Below are positions 24,391 through 32,827 of a stretch of 64,000 nt of DNA, piece after piece. The stretch is taken from assembly GCA_034505955.1 (NCBI GenBank), contig JAPDQK010000001.1, forward strand, positions 124,001 to 188,000, in the 5' to 3' direction. Origin of the DNA: Zhuqueibacter pondensis (GTDB lineage Bacteria > Zhuqueibacterota > Zhuqueibacteria > Zhuqueibacterales > Zhuqueibacteraceae). The notes below the pieces were generated by a model. That model had not been told where the DNA came from, made no database searches, and saw nothing but the letters and a program-made list of their open reading frames with translations. The stretch's first letter is position 1; the number at the start of each line of letters is the position of its first letter. The position numbers and the translations under genes are program-made.

Positions 24391-25551
24391 ATGTCCCGCC
24401 ACTGGATCAAAGCCATCTTCGCTGTCATTATTGCTGTCATAACGATTATTTCTGCTGTCCAATTTTACCAGCACCGGCATTATCAAATTCCCATCGTCGC
24501 CGGACCGGGAGTCACCAAGGTGGTCAACCTGAGTGACTACCACAAGAATTTAAAAGGCACGATGGCCGACACCAGGGTGTTCTTTCTCGAAGGAAAGGAA
24601 GCCGGCGGCAAGGTACTAATCATGGCCAATACCCATTCCAACGAGATCGATGCGATTCTCACTGCACTCATTTTCATCGAGAATGCCGTCGTTGAGAAAG
24701 GCACCGTCATTATCATTCCGCAATTCAATAACAGCGCCAGCCGGAATACCAAGCCCGGAGATGGCTATCCGCTTTTCTTTGAAATTCCCACCGCGTGGGG
24801 CAACAAAAAATTTCGCTTCGGCGAACGTGATGCGGCGCCATTGGATCAGTGGCCCGATCCGGACGTGTATGTACATTACCCCGACAAACAGTTGCTCTCT
24901 TTCCTTGATGTCAGAAACACCAACCGCACCTGGCCGGGCCGTCCGGATGGCCCGCTGATGGAGCAGGTGACTTATGCGACGATGCAGTTGATGAAGAACG
25001 AAAAGGTGGATATCGCCATCGATTTGCATGGCGCCGAGACCATGTTTCCGGTAACCAACTGCATTGTCGCGCCGGAAAAATCCATGCGCATCGCCACCAT
25101 GGCCTCATTGACCGTTAAGGCGCTCGAAGGATTTGAAAATCATGTCGAGCCCTCGCCGCAGGGATTTCGCGGCCTTTCCCACCGCGAGATCGGCGATTAT
25201 TCCGATACCCTGCCCTTTTTGTTGGAAGCGCCTTATCCTTTTCTGGATCAACCGACTGGGCCCAAGACAGTCGATTTGCTTATGACCGGAAAAGATCCGT
25301 TTCTCCTGAGCTTAGCCAAACAGCAAAAACTTTTCGTGCCGTACGATGAATCCGGGTGGCCGGTGGCAAAGCGGGTGGGACAGCACTGCTCGGTGACTCT
25401 GGAAATTATCAATCAATTCTCCAGAAAAAACGCGGAGAAGGCCATTGCCGTGAGCAACGTACCACGTTACAATGAAATGGTGGAAAACGGCGTGGGACAC
25501 TATTTTCACGATCCGAGCCAAGCGGAAAAGAAAAATGTATATTATAATTAA
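24391..25551 (+). CDS. Succinylglutamate desuccinylase/aspartoacylase-like (M14-type) hydrolase, membrane anchored
   Basis: A 386-residue protein with one N-terminal membrane helix (about 6-25) and an outward catalytic domain. Zinc-site candidates: H82 and E85 in MANTHSNEIDAIL, and the later H in IDLHGAET; the pattern HxxE...H fits the AstE/AspA branch of the M14 superfamily. A catalytic E may be in VTLEIIN near the end. It carries an unusual insert (about 110-175, RFGERDAAPLDQWPDP) found in exported relatives. Members split acyl or peptide amide bonds of acidic amino acids, which would suit gamma-glutamyl products. GGAGAG before the ATG at 24391 supports this start over 24361. Confidence 0.7.
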   Translation: MSRHWIKAIFAVIIAVITIISAVQFYQHRHYQIPIVAGPGVTKVVNLSDYHKNLKGTMADTRVFFLEGKEAGGKVLIMANTHSNEIDAILTALIFIENAVVEKGTVIIIPQFNNSASRNTKPGDGYPLFFEIPTAWGNKKFRFGERDAAPLDQWPDPDVYVHYPDKQLLSFLDVRNTNRTWPGRPDGPLMEQVTYATMQLMKNEKVDIAIDLHGAETMFPVTNCIVAPEKSMRIATMASLTVKALEGFENHVEPSPQGFRGLSHREIGDYSDTLPFLLEAPYPFLDQPTGPKTVDLLMTGKDPFLLSLAKQQKLFVPYDESGWPVAKRVGQHCSVTLEIINQFSRKNAEKAIAVSNVPRYNEMVENGVGHYFHDPSQAEKKNVYYN

Positions 25552-25801
25552 CCTGTTTGTGAAAGAAAAAATATAACCATATTGTAAAAAATCTTGGGCT
25601 CGTGCGAGGAATTATCGTTCGCTCTCGTTCGATTTTCGGACCCTTGAAGCTGCACTGCAAACTCTGGTAGCGGCAACATCACGCTCTTCTCCGAGCTTTG
25701 CGAACAAACTGGCACCGATGCTTTTGAGATGATGGTCAATCACGTCAAAGAAAAGAAACTCAATGTCTGGCGCTCAACTTCAAAAATGAGCTTGGATTGT
25801 C
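25552..25801. other. Intergenic region, possible gene remnant
   Basis: No intact gene. A frame from about 25665 to 25800 reads ITLFSELCEQTGTDAFEMMV and then NHVKEKKLNVWRS, which looks like protein-coding sequence but has no start and no recognised family. It may be a fragment of a deleted gene. Confidence 0.25.
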
Positions 25802-26788
25802 ATGCCGACCAATCTTCCTCCTGAGTGTCTCGAGGCAGAAAAACGATATCGCGAGGCCAAATCAACGGAAGAGAAAATCGCCCGCCTGGAAGATTTTCTT
25901 GCGACCATTCCCAAACACAAGGGCACGGACAAACTGCGAGCGGATTACCGCCGGCGACTCTCTCAGTTGAAAGCCAGCAGTCAGAAAAGTAAGAAGGCCG
26001 GCCGGCATGAATCCGCTTTCCATATTGAAAAAGAAGGAGCTGGCAGGGCTGTGCTGGTGGGACTTCCCAACGTCGGCAAATCTGCTCTCTTGGCCGCTCT
26101 AACGCATGCCACGCCCCAAGTGTCAGAGTCGCCATATAGCACCTGGACGCCGACGCCGGGAATGATGCCGGTGGAGGATGTTCAGATCCAGTTGATCGAT
26201 ACCCCACCCCTGGACCAGGAACACGTCGAGCCGGAGTTGCTCGATCTCATTCGCAGTGCCGATCTCGTCTTGCTGGTTATCGATCTGCAAGACAATCCGA
26301 TTCAACAGCTCGAAGATACGGTTGCCATACTGCATGAACACCAGATTTTACCTCGCCGCGAGAAGAATCAAAATGCCGCACAACCGCACGAGGCGTTTTT
26401 ACCGTTCATGGTTGTAGTCAACAAAACCGATGATGAAAACTTGGAGGAGGATTATCAAGTTTTTCGCGAGCTGTTTGCGGAAGAATGGTCTTTGGTCGCT
26501 GTTTCGGCGCAAACGCATCGCAACTTTGAACAGTTGAAAAAAGTCGTTTTCGAGAATCTGGGAATCATGCGGATTTATTCAAAGCCTCCAGGCAAGGAAC
26601 CCGATCTGGGCACACCGTTTGTGCTCAAAAAGGGCAGTACCGTCGCTGATCTCGCCGCCAAAGTGCACAAAGATTTTTTCGAGAAATTCAAGACCGCGCG
26701 CGTGTGGGGCAGCGGTGTGTACGAGGGGCAAATGGTATCTCGGGATCACGTGCTGCAGGACGGGGATGTGGTGGAGCTGCATATATAG
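25802..26788 (+). CDS. Obg/DRG-like GTPase with TGS domain
   Basis: A 328-residue protein. N-terminal 70 residues are a charged helical region (ECLEAEKRYREAKSTEEK). The G domain has P-loop GLPNVGKS (87-94), a switch region with SPYSTWTPTPG, G3 LIDTPPL and G4 NKTD. The final 75 residues form a TGS domain (TPFVLKKGSTVADLAAKVH, WGSGVYEGQMVSRDHVLQDGDVVELHI). This matches DRG-like GTPases related to Obg, which act near ribosomes or in stress responses. No Shine-Dalgarno is evident before 25802. Transcribed alone; the next gene is on the other strand. Confidence 0.8.
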   Translation: MPTNLPPECLEAEKRYREAKSTEEKIARLEDFLATIPKHKGTDKLRADYRRRLSQLKASSQKSKKAGRHESAFHIEKEGAGRAVLVGLPNVGKSALLAALTHATPQVSESPYSTWTPTPGMMPVEDVQIQLIDTPPLDQEHVEPELLDLIRSADLVLLVIDLQDNPIQQLEDTVAILHEHQILPRREKNQNAAQPHEAFLPFMVVVNKTDDENLEEDYQVFRELFAEEWSLVAVSAQTHRNFEQLKKVVFENLGIMRIYSKPPGKEPDLGTPFVLKKGSTVADLAAKVHKDFFEKFKTARVWGSGVYEGQMVSRDHVLQDGDVVELHI

Positions 26789-26890
26789 CCTGCGATTGAA
26801 ATCGCAGGCGACGCCCGTAGGGCTCAGAATTGCAAGTTGTCTAAAGACGACTGATCCCGTTTGGGCTGCAGTCGCCAATAGAGGCGACTT
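26789..26890. repeat. Triple-hairpin repeat element
   Basis: Begins immediately after the GTPase stop. Three successive hairpins: CCTGCGATT-ga-AATCGCAGG (26789-26808), AGTTGTCTAAAGACGACT (26834-26851) and GTCGCC-aataga-GGCGAC (26872-26888). Between the first two is ACGCCCGTAGGGC, the complement of the GCCCTACGGGCGT unit seen at 24117, 58097 and 63392. It lies between convergent genes and may end or stabilise their transcripts. Confidence 0.55.
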
Positions 26891-26902
26891 GCATTTTAAG
26901 GC

Positions 26903-27856
26903 TCACCAACGCCAAGTCAACAAAATATTCCACAGGCTGAATTTCGTAATGGATTTGAGCGAATACGTGCTGCGATGGATAATGGCATTGGCGGCCAAAA
27001 TTCCGCTTTCCACTGCCGGGCCGATTCCTTCGCCCAGATCCTTGGTCGCCAGCCCGGCCGCATCGCCGACGATAAAAGCATTGCCCAACTGGCCGGTCCG
27101 GAGGTTTTGCCTGAGATAATAGTGATAGCCCTGGGGTTGAAATGAGTAATCCGTGATCAGCGAAAGATTTGCCAGAGTTTGAACAAAATGATCCCAATGC
27201 TCGCGAATCGTATTCCCTCGCGATTTGATTTCAGCGAATTTTCCGCCAATGCCGACGTTGAGATAACCATTGCCTTTCGGTACATACCACGAATATCCCG
27301 GCAAATGCTTTTCAAAAAACCAGAGATAACAATTCTCATCCTGGAACTTATACTGGAATTCCTCCTCCATCGTCGTAATGCGTAATTCGTAAGCTCTGGG
27401 GTTGGCCTCCGCAAAAAACGTTCGGTAAACCGGACAATTTGTGCCGCCGGCTCCCACCAGGTATTTGCAGCGATAAGCGTCGTCAATAATGTAATGCCCA
27501 TTTTCTTCACGAATGTGTTTTGCGGCATGGTGATGGACCGGAACCGCGGCCCGCTGCAAAAGCCAATGATCGAATTCATATCTTCTTATGGAATACTGCC
27601 GGGTTCTGATCGTCAGCTTCCGCCCGTGAATCCGAAAGTGCAGCCGGTCAAAAGCGAGAAGACTATGGGGATAAGCGTCAATCTCCAATTGCAGGTCTTT
27701 GACGACTTTGGGCGTAATCCAGCCGGCGCACAGTTTTGGGCGCGGAAATTGCTTTTTGTCGAGAATGATTGTCTCTACTCCGGCCTGCTGCAATTTCCAG
27801 GCGCAGGTGGAACCTGCCGGCCCGCCGCCGATGATGATGACTTCAGTATCGATCAT
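26903..27856 (-). CDS. Geranylgeranyl-reductase-family FAD-dependent oxidoreductase
   Basis: A 317-residue flavoprotein. The FAD-binding Rossmann motif IIIGGGPAGSTCAWKL (7-22) is followed by the family block FPRPKLCAGWITPK (43-56, the P-x4-C-A/G-G motif), and by GNAFIVGDAAGLATKDLGEGI (the GD FAD motif) near residue 265. Geranylgeranyl reductases saturate isoprenoid double bonds in lipids or quinones; related FixC-like proteins serve other routes. The protein is shorter than typical (about 380-400) at the C-terminus. It lies 122 bases downstream of cfa on the same strand, so a lipid-modifying role is sensible but inferred. Confidence 0.75.
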   Translation of the reverse strand: MIDTEVIIIGGGPAGSTCAWKLQQAGVETIILDKKQFPRPKLCAGWITPKVVKDLQLEIDAYPHSLLAFDRLHFRIHGRKLTIRTRQYSIRRYEFDHWLLQRAAVPVHHHAAKHIREENGHYIIDDAYRCKYLVGAGGTNCPVYRTFFAEANPRAYELRITTMEEEFQYKFQDENCYLWFFEKHLPGYSWYVPKGNGYLNVGIGGKFAEIKSRGNTIREHWDHFVQTLANLSLITDYSFQPQGYHYYLRQNLRTGQLGNAFIVGDAAGLATKDLGEGIGPAVESGILAANAIIHRSTYSLKSITKFSLWNILLTWRW

Positions 27857-27903
27857 TTTTTATAGCCAGTGGTGGTCATTTTGTGGGTTGCACGCCGCCA
27901 CGG

Positions 27904-27962
27904 GAGGGAGAGTGGGGGAGAGGGCGAACGCCTGATTATTATAAAATCGCCCACTCTCCCTC
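27904..27962. repeat. Long inverted repeat between cfa and the reductase gene
   Basis: GAGGGAGAGTGGG (27904-27916) pairs perfectly with CCCACTCTCCCTC (27950-27962) around a 33-base loop. No U-tract follows on the minus strand, so it is not a standard terminator; it may be a repeat element or an mRNA-stability structure in the cfa-reductase transcript. Confidence 0.6.
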
Positions 27963-27978
27963 TCTCACAATCCCCTTC

Positions 27979-29097
27979 TCACAATCGGCAGTTCGGTTGT
28001 TTTCTGCCCGGTTTGGTCATCACAATTTGCCAGAGCTGTGTGCTGCGTGAGCGAAACCCGCCGGCGCTGCTCAGAAGATAATATCGCCACATGCGGCGGA
28101 AACGTTCTCCGTATTTTTCTTTCAAATCGGGCCAGGCCTTTTCAAAGTTGTCATGCCAGGCCATCAATGTCTTGTCGTAATCCGGTCCGAAATTGTGCCA
28201 GTCTTCCATTACGAGCAAGCCTTCCATGGCTTTGCCAAGCTGCGCCACCGAGGGCAGCATGCCGTTGGGAAAGATATATTTCGTGGTCCAGGCATTGGCC
28301 GTCGTGGTGCTCACATTGCCGCCAATGGTATGGATAAAAGCAACACCGTCATCCTTGAGCGTGCGATCAACGACTTCCATATACGTGCGATAATTTTTGT
28401 ATCCCACATGCTCCATGATGCCAATGGAAATCACCCGGTCGTATTTTCCGCTCACGTTGCGATAATCCTCCAATTTGAGTTCCACGGGCAGCCCGTGATA
28501 TAACTTGTTGCCCAATTCCACTTGTTCCTTTGAGACGGTCACGCCGGTGACTTTGACACCATACTTCTCCGCGGCATAGCCGGCAAAAGAGCCAAAACCA
28601 CAACCCAATTCCAACACGGTCATGCCGGGCTCGAGGTCGATCTTTTTGCAGACCAGCTCCAGTTTCGCTTCCTGCGCCTCATCCAGATTTTTTGCATTTT
28701 TCCAATAGCCGCAGGTATAGTTCAATCTTTTGTCGAGCATGGCCTGGTAAAGATCATTGCCGAGGTCGTAGTGCTCTTCACCCACTTGATAAGCGCGGCT
28801 GGGTTTTTGTAGATTGAACAGCTTCGATTTCAAGACCGGCCACAGTGTCTTCAAATTTCCTTTCACCTTTTTCTCCAAATTTGCCCGTAATATCCGGTCA
28901 AAAAATTGATCCAGCGCCTGGCAATCCCACCAGCCATCCATGTAAGATTCGCCCAAGCCCAAAGCGCCTTCGCGCAAGACCCGCTGATAAAACTGCTGAT
29001 TATGCACCTGGAGGTCAAAGGGATTATTGCCATTGATCGTAATTCCTGCGCTGGAGAGCAATTCTCGCAAAAAAACTTCTGCTTGATCTTTGGTCAT
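27979..29097 (-). CDS. cfa: Cyclopropane-fatty-acyl-phospholipid synthase
   Basis: A 372-residue SAM-dependent enzyme that adds a methylene to unsaturated acyl chains of membrane lipids. N-terminal lipid-binding part (ALGLGESYMDGWWDC) is followed by YDLGNDLYQAMLDKRLNYTCGYW, the SAM motif VLELGCGFGSFAGYAAEKYG and VTVSKEQ, and EHVGYKNYRTYM with the catalytic-type Glu/His region. Length is near the E. coli enzyme (382). The complement of the upstream bases reads GGAGGTAAACC before the ATG. Followed by a flavoprotein gene, perhaps lipid related. Confidence 0.9.
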   Translation of the reverse strand: MTKDQAEVFLRELLSSAGITINGNNPFDLQVHNQQFYQRVLREGALGLGESYMDGWWDCQALDQFFDRILRANLEKKVKGNLKTLWPVLKSKLFNLQKPSRAYQVGEEHYDLGNDLYQAMLDKRLNYTCGYWKNAKNLDEAQEAKLELVCKKIDLEPGMTVLELGCGFGSFAGYAAEKYGVKVTGVTVSKEQVELGNKLYHGLPVELKLEDYRNVSGKYDRVISIGIMEHVGYKNYRTYMEVVDRTLKDDGVAFIHTIGGNVSTTTANAWTTKYIFPNGMLPSVAQLGKAMEGLLVMEDWHNFGPDYDKTLMAWHDNFEKAWPDLKEKYGERFRRMWRYYLLSSAGGFRSRSTQLWQIVMTKPGRKQPNCRL

Positions 29098-29201
29098 GGT
29101 TTACCTCCTCCAAAAATAAATGAAATATGCGTCAGCAAGTTTATAGGAACAATTTGGTTTGTATTCCAGAAAAAGTCAAGCGCTTTATGAAGTCATAATG
29201 T

Positions 29202-29230
29202 TTGCGTTTGTCAGTTGAATTTGTTATACT
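29202..29230 (+). promoter_or_regulatory. Sigma-70-like promoter for the M14 peptidase gene
   Basis: TTGCGT (29202-29207), a 17-base spacer and TATACT (29225-29230) lie 22 bases before the start codon at 29252. GAGGTG at 29239-29244 is the ribosome-binding site. The match is good, but consensus in this phylum is not established. Confidence 0.5.
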
Positions 29231-29251
29231 GATTGACGAGGTGAACTTGTC

Positions 29252-31849
29252 ATGAGGCAAAGAAGGGTCAATCAATTTATGCAAAGATGCCGTCAAATCG
29301 GTAACGCTTTGTTACTCATTGGGCTGCTTGTCACGAGCATTGCCCGCCCCCAAACTAACGGCGCTCTTCCCACCCCGGAATCCGTGCTTGGCTTCCGGAT
29401 CGGTACCGAAAAGAAGCTGGCGGATTATCATCAGATGGTGGAGTATTTGCGAAAATTGGACGCAATGTCGGAGCGTTTGCAGATCGAAAATTTGGGCAAA
29501 ACCACCGAAGGCAACGATTTCGTGATGGTGATTATCTCTTCACCTGCCAATGTACGCCAACTTGCGGAGTGGAGGAAAATTCAAACCCGGCTCGCTGATC
29601 CTCGTGGCCTGGGAGAAAGGGAGGTTTCCATGCTCATCAATCGCGGCAGAGCCGTGGTGCTGATTAATTGCAGCATTCATGCGACGGAGGTGGGCGCAAC
29701 GCAGATGTCACTCGAATTGGCTTATCATCTTGCCTCGAGTAAATCCACTTCGGTGCAGCAGATTTTGGACAATGTCGTCATCTTGCTCGTACCGGCGCAT
29801 AATCCTGACGGCCAGTTGATGGTGGTGGATTGGTATCGCAAAAATTTAAATACCAAATATGAGACCGCGCCGCTGCCGTGGTTGTATCACAAATATGCCG
29901 GCCATGACAACAACCGCGATTGGTTCATGTTCACGCAGAAAGAAACACGGCTGACGGTGGAAAAAATTCACAACATTTATCATCCGCACATCACGGTCGA
30001 TATGCATCAAATGGGCCAAAACGGCGCGCGACTTTTCGTGCCGCCGTACATTGATCCCATTGAGCCGAATGTCGATCCCATCATTGTCAGTCTGCTCAAC
30101 ACCCTCGGCACGTATGTGCAGAGTACGCTCACCGCGCAAGGTAAAGCCGGTGTGGTTTCCAACGCGATCTTTGATGCGTGGACGCCGGCGCGCGCCTATC
30201 CGCACTATCACGGCGGGTTGCGTTTTCTTACCGAAGCGGCAAGCGTCGATTACGCCACCGCAGTGGATATTCCTGCAGAAAAATTGCAGGGTGATGATTT
30301 CTATGATGCACGCCGGCCGTCATGGAATTTTCCGAAACCATGGCCTGGCGGCAAATGGACGCTGCGCGATATTGTGGACTACGATTTTGCCGCGGCGATG
30401 GCCATTCTCGAGCATGCCGCACGCAATCGCGAATTTTGGCTAAAAAGCATTTTGCAGGTGCAACAGAACGCGGTGAATTGGAATGACCAACCAGCGGCAT
30501 ACGTCATCCCGGCCAATCAACGCGATCCTGAGGGCTTGCATGCGCTGCTCGAGATCATGCATCGCGGCATGGTCGAGGTTTATCGCGCTGCGGAGGACTT
30601 TACCGCCGACGGTGTGCCGTTTCGCCAAGGCGATTGGATCGTTCCCATCCGCCAGCCTTATGGCCGCTTTGCCAAAGCCTTGCTGGAGAGCCAACACTAT
30701 CCGGCTTTGCGCAGCAGTGAGGGGACATTGCGACAACCATACGATGTCACGGCACATACCTTGCCGCTTTTTCTTGGGGTGGAGGTGTTTGCAATCAATA
30801 CGATACCGCAACTACCGAATGCGCCAACCAAGCCAGGTGAATTAACCGGTGAGCTCATTTCAGGCTCGTCGTCGATTTTCGCGCTCGATCCGGCCAACAC
30901 CGCAAGTTATCGTGCCCTGAATCTTTTGTTGAAAAAAGAGGTTTCGGCATTTTGGGCGCAAGCAGCATTTCGTGATGGTAATCAGGAATTCCCAAATGGT
31001 ACCATCCTCATCGATGGAAGAGGTCACGAATCAAGCTTGCAGGAAATTGCCCGAAACAGCGGCGCTGATATAAAAGGCCTGTCCGCCAAACCAACTGGCA
31101 CGATGTATCGCTTGCAAGCGCCGCGCGTCGGGCTCTACAAAAGCTGGGTAGCAAACATGGACGAGGGTTGGACCCGCTGGGTTTTGGAACAATATGGCTT
31201 CGCGTACACGACTTTGACTGATGCAGAAATTCGTACTGGAGACTTGCATCAGAAGTTTGATGTGATTATATTACCAGATCAGACAGCGAAGAACATCGAA
31301 CGCGGCCATGCTCCAGACAAAATGCCACTACAATATGCCAATGGGTTGGGAGAAATCGGCATTCATCAACTCCGGACGTTTGTCGATTCCGGCGGGACGT
31401 TATTGACGCTGGATAGCGCAACAGAATTGCCGATTCAACATTTCTGGATACAAGCTCATGACGTGACCGCAGATTTGCCGAAGCAGAAATTTCGTGTGCC
31501 GGGATCAATGGTGCGCGTCTTGGCAGAGATTCAACATCCGCTGGCTTATGGTGCACGCCGCGAGGAAGCGATATTTTGCAGCAACAGTCCGGCATTTCGG
31601 ATTGATGAAGGCAGAGGCATTTTGACATTCCCGGACGGGGACCTCTTGCTGTCCGGTTGGTTGGAAGGAGGGGAGTCTTTGGCCGGACAACACGCGCTGG
31701 TGGAAGTCCCGGTTGGTGCCGGCCGCGTGCTGCTATTTGGTTTTCGTCCGCAATTTCGCGGTCAAGTTCGTTCATCCTGCAAATTTTTATTCAATGCGCT
31801 GTACTATTCGGTGGCGCAAACCGCCAACGATCCGTTTGTCGAACAATAA
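29252..31849 (+). CDS. Large exported M14-family zinc carboxypeptidase
   Basis: An 865-residue protein with a signal peptide (about 11-34, TSIARPQ). The M14 catalytic domain occupies about 55-350: ligands H143 and E146 in CSIHATEVGATQM, H252 in VDMHQMGQNG, plus PAHNPDG and NNRDWFMFTQKETR. The second half (about 420-865) is a beta-rich, GATase-like/Rossmann region with FDVIILPDQ and GLGEIGIHQLRTFVDSGGTLLTLD, seen in long M14 proteins of FCB bacteria. It probably trims extracellular peptides. No sorting tail is present. GAGGTG at 29239-29244 supports the start. Confidence 0.85.
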   Translation: MRQRRVNQFMQRCRQIGNALLLIGLLVTSIARPQTNGALPTPESVLGFRIGTEKKLADYHQMVEYLRKLDAMSERLQIENLGKTTEGNDFVMVIISSPANVRQLAEWRKIQTRLADPRGLGEREVSMLINRGRAVVLINCSIHATEVGATQMSLELAYHLASSKSTSVQQILDNVVILLVPAHNPDGQLMVVDWYRKNLNTKYETAPLPWLYHKYAGHDNNRDWFMFTQKETRLTVEKIHNIYHPHITVDMHQMGQNGARLFVPPYIDPIEPNVDPIIVSLLNTLGTYVQSTLTAQGKAGVVSNAIFDAWTPARAYPHYHGGLRFLTEAASVDYATAVDIPAEKLQGDDFYDARRPSWNFPKPWPGGKWTLRDIVDYDFAAAMAILEHAARNREFWLKSILQVQQNAVNWNDQPAAYVIPANQRDPEGLHALLEIMHRGMVEVYRAAEDFTADGVPFRQGDWIVPIRQPYGRFAKALLESQHYPALRSSEGTLRQPYDVTAHTLPLFLGVEVFAINTIPQLPNAPTKPGELTGELISGSSSIFALDPANTASYRALNLLLKKEVSAFWAQAAFRDGNQEFPNGTILIDGRGHESSLQEIARNSGADIKGLSAKPTGTMYRLQAPRVGLYKSWVANMDEGWTRWVLEQYGFAYTTLTDAEIRTGDLHQKFDVIILPDQTAKNIERGHAPDKMPLQYANGLGEIGIHQLRTFVDSGGTLLTLDSATELPIQHFWIQAHDVTADLPKQKFRVPGSMVRVLAEIQHPLAYGARREEAIFCSNSPAFRIDEGRGILTFPDGDLLLSGWLEGGESLAGQHALVEVPVGAGRVLLFGFRPQFRGQVRSSCKFLFNALYYSVAQTANDPFVEQ

Positions 31850-31900
31850 GGATTGACCGGTTGGCTGGTTGAGCGTTCAACAGAACAAAGGGCAAACCTC

Positions 31901-31930
31901 TTGCTTTTCTGCAGAAATTTTGCTTATACT
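31901..31930 (+). promoter_or_regulatory. Promoter with -10 box adjoining a start codon
   Basis: TTGCTT (31901-31906), an 18-base spacer and TATACT (31925-31930) end 6 bases before the ATG at 31937. Transcription would begin at or within 1-3 bases of the ATG, giving a leaderless mRNA. No Shine-Dalgarno is visible, in agreement with that. Confidence 0.4.
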
Positions 31931-31936
31931 TATAAC

Positions 31937-32677
31937 ATGCCCATCGCCAAGAAAAATCGTCCGTACCTTGCTTCGGTCAAGGATTGGAAGATCCGCAACA
32001 TGATCGAGGGATATTTGCGGGCGCGCCAGCTTTTCAAGAGTCACCAGCGCGCCGGCACAGGCGATCACCTGCTGTCTTTTCAAACGCTGCGGGAAATTTG
32101 TGATATCCTGTATCAGGTGAAAGAGGATCATCATTTGCTCTTTCGTCGAGGCAGCGACGATTCGCTTGATCGTAATGACAACCACAAATTCGTTCCGGGT
32201 CCGGCGGAAAGCGCTTTTATTGACAATGTCGGCTTGCTTTTTCACAAAGTGATGGTGGCTCGCGAATTGCGTTACCTCTTGCAACATTACGCCAAAGATA
32301 ACGAGATGTGGGAAAACCATGTTGCCTCGCTCACCGATAATCTGGAAAAAATCAACCGCCTTTTTGACGAAGGTGTCAAACTCGTGGTGGATTTGATGCG
32401 CGCATATACGAATAATGTTTTGCTGATCACCTTTATCGTCGAAAATGACACTTGGGTCTGCAACTGTTTGAACATGCGCCGGGCCGAGCTTCTCAAGGAA
32501 CTTTGCCAGGAGGATGATTGCGAACGGGCTTATTTGCAGGTTGCTGATTATTACGCGCAAAGCGGATGGTACGACAAGGCGCAAACAATTCTGAAAGACG
32601 TCCTCAGGAAAAATCCACAGTATGAGGCGGCCCGCGAAACGCTCAAGCGCCTCAGCAGCAAGAATGAATCTCGGTAG
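31937..32677 (+). CDS. Conserved-looking protein with C-terminal TPR-like unit
   Basis: A 246-residue cytosolic protein. The first 190 residues are helical and charged with no known domain (MPIAKKNRPYLASVKDWKIR, YLLQHYAKDNEMWENHVASL). Residues about 195-240 look like one TPR (AYLQVADYYAQSGWYDKAQT, ILKDVLRKNPQYEAA). The ATG at 31937 is preferred because a promoter-like TATACT is 6 bases upstream; an upstream frame to 31853 runs through that promoter. No Shine-Dalgarno, suggesting leaderless translation. Function unknown. Confidence 0.65.
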   Translation: MPIAKKNRPYLASVKDWKIRNMIEGYLRARQLFKSHQRAGTGDHLLSFQTLREICDILYQVKEDHHLLFRRGSDDSLDRNDNHKFVPGPAESAFIDNVGLLFHKVMVARELRYLLQHYAKDNEMWENHVASLTDNLEKINRLFDEGVKLVVDLMRAYTNNVLLITFIVENDTWVCNCLNMRRAELLKELCQEDDCERAYLQVADYYAQSGWYDKAQTILKDVLRKNPQYEAARETLKRLSSKNESR

Positions 32678-32827
32678 TGTGCAATATTGGAGATGGGGAG
32701 CACGTTGTTGCGTGATAATAGTTTACCGCTGCGTTTGAACTCCGCATTGTTCCGAACTTCCGTTGCAATGCCGAGCCATTCAGATGCGGTTCAACCAACT
32801 CACAACCAAGTCCACGGAGGGAACTCC

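Noticed and set aside
27904..27962. Intrinsic terminator of cfa
   Set aside because: The stem is strong but no U-tract follows on the minus strand and the loop is 33 bases.
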